Translations under genes and position numbers: made by a program
Notes under the pieces: model-generated
Database searches by the model: none
Seen by the model: only the letters and a program-made list of their open reading frames with translations
What the model was told of the DNA's origin: nothing
Source of the DNA: Auanema rhodensis
Taxonomy: Eukaryota > Nematoda > Chromadorea > Rhabditida > Rhabditidae
Length of the DNA: 64,000 bases
Assembly: GCA_964057225.1 (NCBI GenBank)
Contig: OZ059899.1
Coordinates: forward strand, 15,136,501-15,200,500
Reading direction: 5' to 3'
In this document: in pieces, positions 60,113 through 64,000 of the stretch
How the letters are laid out: the number at the start of each line of letters is the position of its first letter
How positions within the stretch are numbered: the stretch's first letter is position 1

Positions 60113-63100
60113 ATGCTGTACAGTCATGTTACCCTACTCATGCTCCGTGTCGTCGATGTCGTCGCAAAAACCACTGTTCAACAATCAGCTCGTATGCTTG
60201 TGGCCGAAATTCCGGGAGAGATTCAGGTACGCGAGAAGCCAAGTATAGCTCCATTATTCATGAAACATTATTTAGATTGGAGCCCTGATCCCCGTGCACC
60301 GCCAAGTAGCGGGATCGGAAAGCTGTGGCCAAATATGGGAGCAATACGGAATTCAGCGCACGGAAATAGCACTTCAGACCGTTCGAAATTTAAATGCGGA
60401 ATTACCTTTCAAGCTAGGCATATCAGTAAGGTGGGTTCATAGAATAAATAAATTATATCCGAAAGGAATATAAACAAAATAATTTGAAATATGAGACCTA
60501 ATCAGAAACAGTTGAGCTGGCAAATAAATGAAATTCTAGATATAACATATCCGAAAGATTTTAAGGTTTTTATATTTATTTTAATATAAAAGAATCGCTG
60601 TAGGGATTAATTAGTAACGGCATAATCAGATTAGCATTTTACGTACATTCATTCAATTTCACGTTTTTTACGTCGCGCTCATTTATTTTTAATTATAACA
60701 AGGAAGCGGTTGATCTTTTCTTCATGATTAAAACTTAAGTTTGATTTTATTTTTGCAGAGATTCATGTTGGACCGAACGCATTGCGATGGAACAAACTAT
60801 TGCCTTCCTTCGGGAAGGTGTTGCTCAGTGTTCTTGCTGTCAGACGCCCGGTTGCAACAAGAAAAGTGTTCCTGTGGTAGCCATAATAGGGCCCGGCAAA
60901 AGTTCATCGACCATCGCTGTTCAAAATCTTCTTCAGGTTTTATTTCGAAAATTTTCATATTGAATAAATTTAAAATGCATAGGTGTTCCGAATCCCCCAA
61001 ATAGGATATTCTGCTACAACTCCTGATTTGTCCGACAAAGATCAATTTGGTTATTTCCTTAGAGTAGTACCGTCGGACAGATGGCAAGCTCAAACTATCG
61101 TTCGTATTCTTAATCACTACAACTGGACGTATATTGCAGTGCTCTATTCTGCTGGTATTTTTGTATCACTGTTTTCTCATCAAAATGAACTTTTAGGTAA
61201 TTATGGAGAAAAAGGATTTGAAGCCTTAGAAAGAATCTTAATGCAAGAAAGCTCAGATGTATGCGTTGCTTATTCCGAAAAAATTAAATCGTTAGCTAGT
61301 GAAGCAGAATATAGAACGGTATAATTACATAAAAATCTTATAAATATAAAAAGTATATTTTCTAAAGATTCTGCAATCTTTAACTTCCCAAAAATCAAGA
61401 CCTCAAGTTGTTGTTTGCTTCTGTGAAGGACTTACTATTCGAAACTTCTTCTTGGCTCAGAAAGAACTTCAAATGACCAATAAAAGTTTTAAAGTAAGTT
61501 TCGACATAGCATCCCCTATAGCATTTTGTTTTAGCGGTTTCAATGGATAGGATCGGATGGGTGGGCAGATCGTAACGATGTTGTAGAGGGTATAGAAGAA
61601 GAAGCTGAGGGCGCTTTCAGTATACGTATTCATTCTCCAAAGGTAGTTAAAATACTTTTCATATGTTTAATGGAACCTTAAATTTAGGTGCCGGGTTTCC
61701 GAGATTATTATACTGGCTTACACCCGGAGAATAATACAGTTAACCCGTGGTATAGAGAGTTCTGGCAACAAAAATTTGGCTGTCAATTTGCTGTTAGTAA
61801 AGAAGATAAGAACAACGAGAACATCAAGATATGTACGGGCAATGAGAATATTGATGAAAATTATAAAGAAGTATATATAAAAAATATATATATATATATT
61901 ATATATTTTTCTTTGCAGGATCCAAAGTTATCTCAAGTAATCAATTCCATACGAGTTGTTGCTATGGGATTGAAAGCAATGTATTACGATCGTTGCCGGT
62001 AAGTGTAAGCACTTTTAATGCTTTTTAAACTATTTCTTAAAGTGACAATTCCACACTTTGCACGGAAATGCTTTCTCGTAATGGAACTCTATTATATCAG
62101 TATCTGCTTAATGTTACTTATGAAGATCAGTTTAAACAGCAGATATACTTTGATAATAGTGGAGATCCTCCTGCTTGGTTTGTTTCTCTTATCTAAGTTT
62201 TTTCTGAAATTATCATTTGGAGGTATGATATTCTTAATTATGTCGGTCGGAAAAATTTGGACAATCCTTATGCAGAAGTTGGAAGTTTTCAATCAGAAAA
62301 TTCTAGAGGGCAAGAAGAGTTAAATATGACTAGTATAAGGTAATAAATACTTTGGGTATTTACTTGAATTTCATCTTTGTTATTCAGGAATGTTATGTTC
62401 TATGACAGAAGTAGTATTTTACCTGAGAGTGTTTGCAGCAAGCCTTGCGGTATTGGACAAAGGGTTCGCATATTATGCCGAGTTTTCTTTTTCAAAAGTA
62501 GTATTTTAGCAAAGGGAGACTATAGCTTGTTGTTGGATTTGTGAAAATTGTATGGATCATCAAGTAGTGAACTACACAACGAACCAGTGTCAAAATTGCT
62601 CAATCGGGACTTGGCCTGATTCATTACGAGCCAGTTAGTGACTTAATTGAAAAAAAAATGATTTGGAATTGTAATTTCAGCTTGTGTGCCTCTTCCTCAT
62701 GAAACTCTCTCGTGGTCATCGTTTGGAAGTATCTTAGCTATTATTTTGGCTACTGTTGGTATTATCATAACATTTGCTACAGTAGTCATATTTATGAAGC
62801 ATAACAGTACTCCAGTCGTTAAGAGTACTACAAGAGAGCTAAGCTATATTATTTTGACAGGTATTTAGTCTCGAACTCTCCGACTTTTTATAATCTTGAG
62901 TTTATAGGTATTATAATTTGCTACGCTGTCACGTTCTCCATACTAGCTAAACCATCAGCTATTAGTTGTTTTTTGACTAGGTAATAGGTTTTCATAAATG
63001 GAAAAAAATCACATATGTATTCAGAACTGTTCCGCCAATCGCATTTTCAATAGTTTATTCTGCTTTGCTTACAAAGACGAATCGAATAGCCCGAATATTA

Positions 63101-64000
63101 GCTGGAAGTAAGAAACGCATTCTGACCAAAAAGCCTCGGTTCTTAAGTACAGCGTCACAGGTATTGAAGAAATCAGCTCAAGTTATAATAAAGTTGTTGA
63201 TTTAATTATAGGTTGTGATAACATGGATTCTTGTCGGAATTGAAAGTGTTATCGTGGCGGTAGGCGTGCTGCAAGAATGGCCCGCTGCTGGTTTTGCACC
63301 ACACTATCTGCCATCACGGTATAAAGATAATAAGTAGAAGACATATAATTTTTTTTAGAATGGTTCTTGTTTGCACTACTTCATCAGCTGCAGTTCTTTG
63401 GCCTTTTTTCTGGAATCTGCTTTTGATCATACTTTGCACCCTTTATGCCGTCAAAACTAGAAATCTTCCCGAGAATTTCAATGAAGCCAAGTTCATAGGA
63501 TTTACTATGTGTGTTTTATACTACCATCTTTTTTCTCATTCAACCATTTCAGGTATTGTACTCTAGTAGTTTGGATCGCGTTTATAGTATTACATTTGGG
63601 AACCGTGAATAAGGCTTTGACTATGTCTTTCACTTTTTCTTTATCCGCGTCAATAACTTTAGTTCTTCTTTTTTTCCCAAAACTGTACATTATCATATTA
63701 CATCCTGAGAAAAATGTACGCGCTTCCTACACAACAACAAAATTAATTCGGTGAGTACTGTATACTACAAGAGTATCTTATATAGAAAGGTTTAGGTGCC
63801 ATTTTGGAAACTCTCAAGGTGCTTATGATAGTAATAAACATTTATCTTCTAAAACAACTACTCGAACATCTATGCAATCTGGGTGAGTTAGTGTATTGTG
63901 ATGTCTGTTGTTGCCCCCTTCTTTATCAATTTTTGGTTTGGACCGTCAGACGTCTTCCTTATAGGGCATCTTCCAGCAAATCATCAAGTTGCGGTGGGAT
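60113..64000 (+). CDS. mgl-2: Metabotropic glutamate receptor, group I-like (partial, runs off the right edge)
   Basis: Class C G-protein-coupled receptor for glutamate in the neuronal membrane. The Venus-flytrap domain starts with IGALIPVHRQVAGSESCGQI (exon from about 60277). It continues with RDSCWTERIAMEQTIAFLRE from 60759, the glutamate-contact strings YSATTPDLSDKDQFGYFLRV and NWTYIAVLYSAGNYGE, and IGSDGWADRNDV. The NCD3G cysteine-rich region is at about 62395-62640 (ESVCSKPCGIGQR, CCWICENC). The seven-helix region begins at 62680 (LSWSSFGSILAIILATVGII). Intracellular loop 2 reads TKTNRIARILAGSKKRILTK then KPRF, the group I (mGluR1/5) signature, which argues for mgl-2 rather than mgl-1 or mgl-3. 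The ATG at 60113 gives a weak signal sequence and could be wrong; an in-frame stop lies just upstream. About 16 exons with introns mostly of 40-60 nt, except 327 nt at 60432. The C-terminal tail continues past 64000. Confidence 0.9.

Overview
The window is nuclear DNA of a nematode, most likely a rhabditid-type worm. The evidence is a cuticle collagen, very short introns (mostly 40-60 nt, some apparently near 28 nt) with U-rich TTTCAG acceptors, acceptor sites directly before start codons that look like trans-splice sites, AT-rich flanks, and close nematode homologues throughout. As I recall the C. elegans map, homologues of most genes (lim-9, lpd-6, rbm-5, rpl-7, rab-11.1, rps-7, mgl-2) lie on chromosome I, and rpl-7 and rab-11.1 are near neighbours there, so this looks like an ancestral chromosome I segment.

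Layout. Positions 1-28600 hold one large plus-strand gene, a LIMPET/lim-9 homologue (PET domain plus six LIM domains). Its thirteen coding exons are spread over 23 kb, with introns of 9.9 and 6.3 kb full of CT/GA microsatellites. Positions 30320-46781 are compact: a Peter-pan/lpd-6 ribosome biogenesis gene (minus) with an RGG tail, divergent from an RBM5/RBM10-type splicing factor (plus); a small membrane protein gene (minus) directly downstream of rpl-7 (minus); rab-11.1 (plus) divergent from rpl-7; then a roughly 1,200-residue nuclear-looking protein of unknown family (plus) built from four copies of an undescribed module, an AT-hook and a C-terminal HTH-like segment. Positions 48150-52010 hold a cuticle collagen with a clear TATA box, a two-EF-hand protein (minus) and rps-7 (minus). 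Positions 52010-60100 are nearly gene-free but contain hints of one small spliced gene and possible secreted-peptide exons. From 60113 to the right edge runs a group I-like metabotropic glutamate receptor (mgl-2-like), cut by the window end.

The genes form no single pathway. The centre is a housekeeping cluster (ribosome biogenesis, splicing, ribosomal proteins, Rab11). The flanks carry muscle/adhesion, cuticle and neuronal genes with long regulatory DNA. The least explained items are the four-module protein at 40983-46781, the small membrane gene whose reading frame runs back into the end of rpl-7, and the small coding-like exons at 52.7-55.1 kb.
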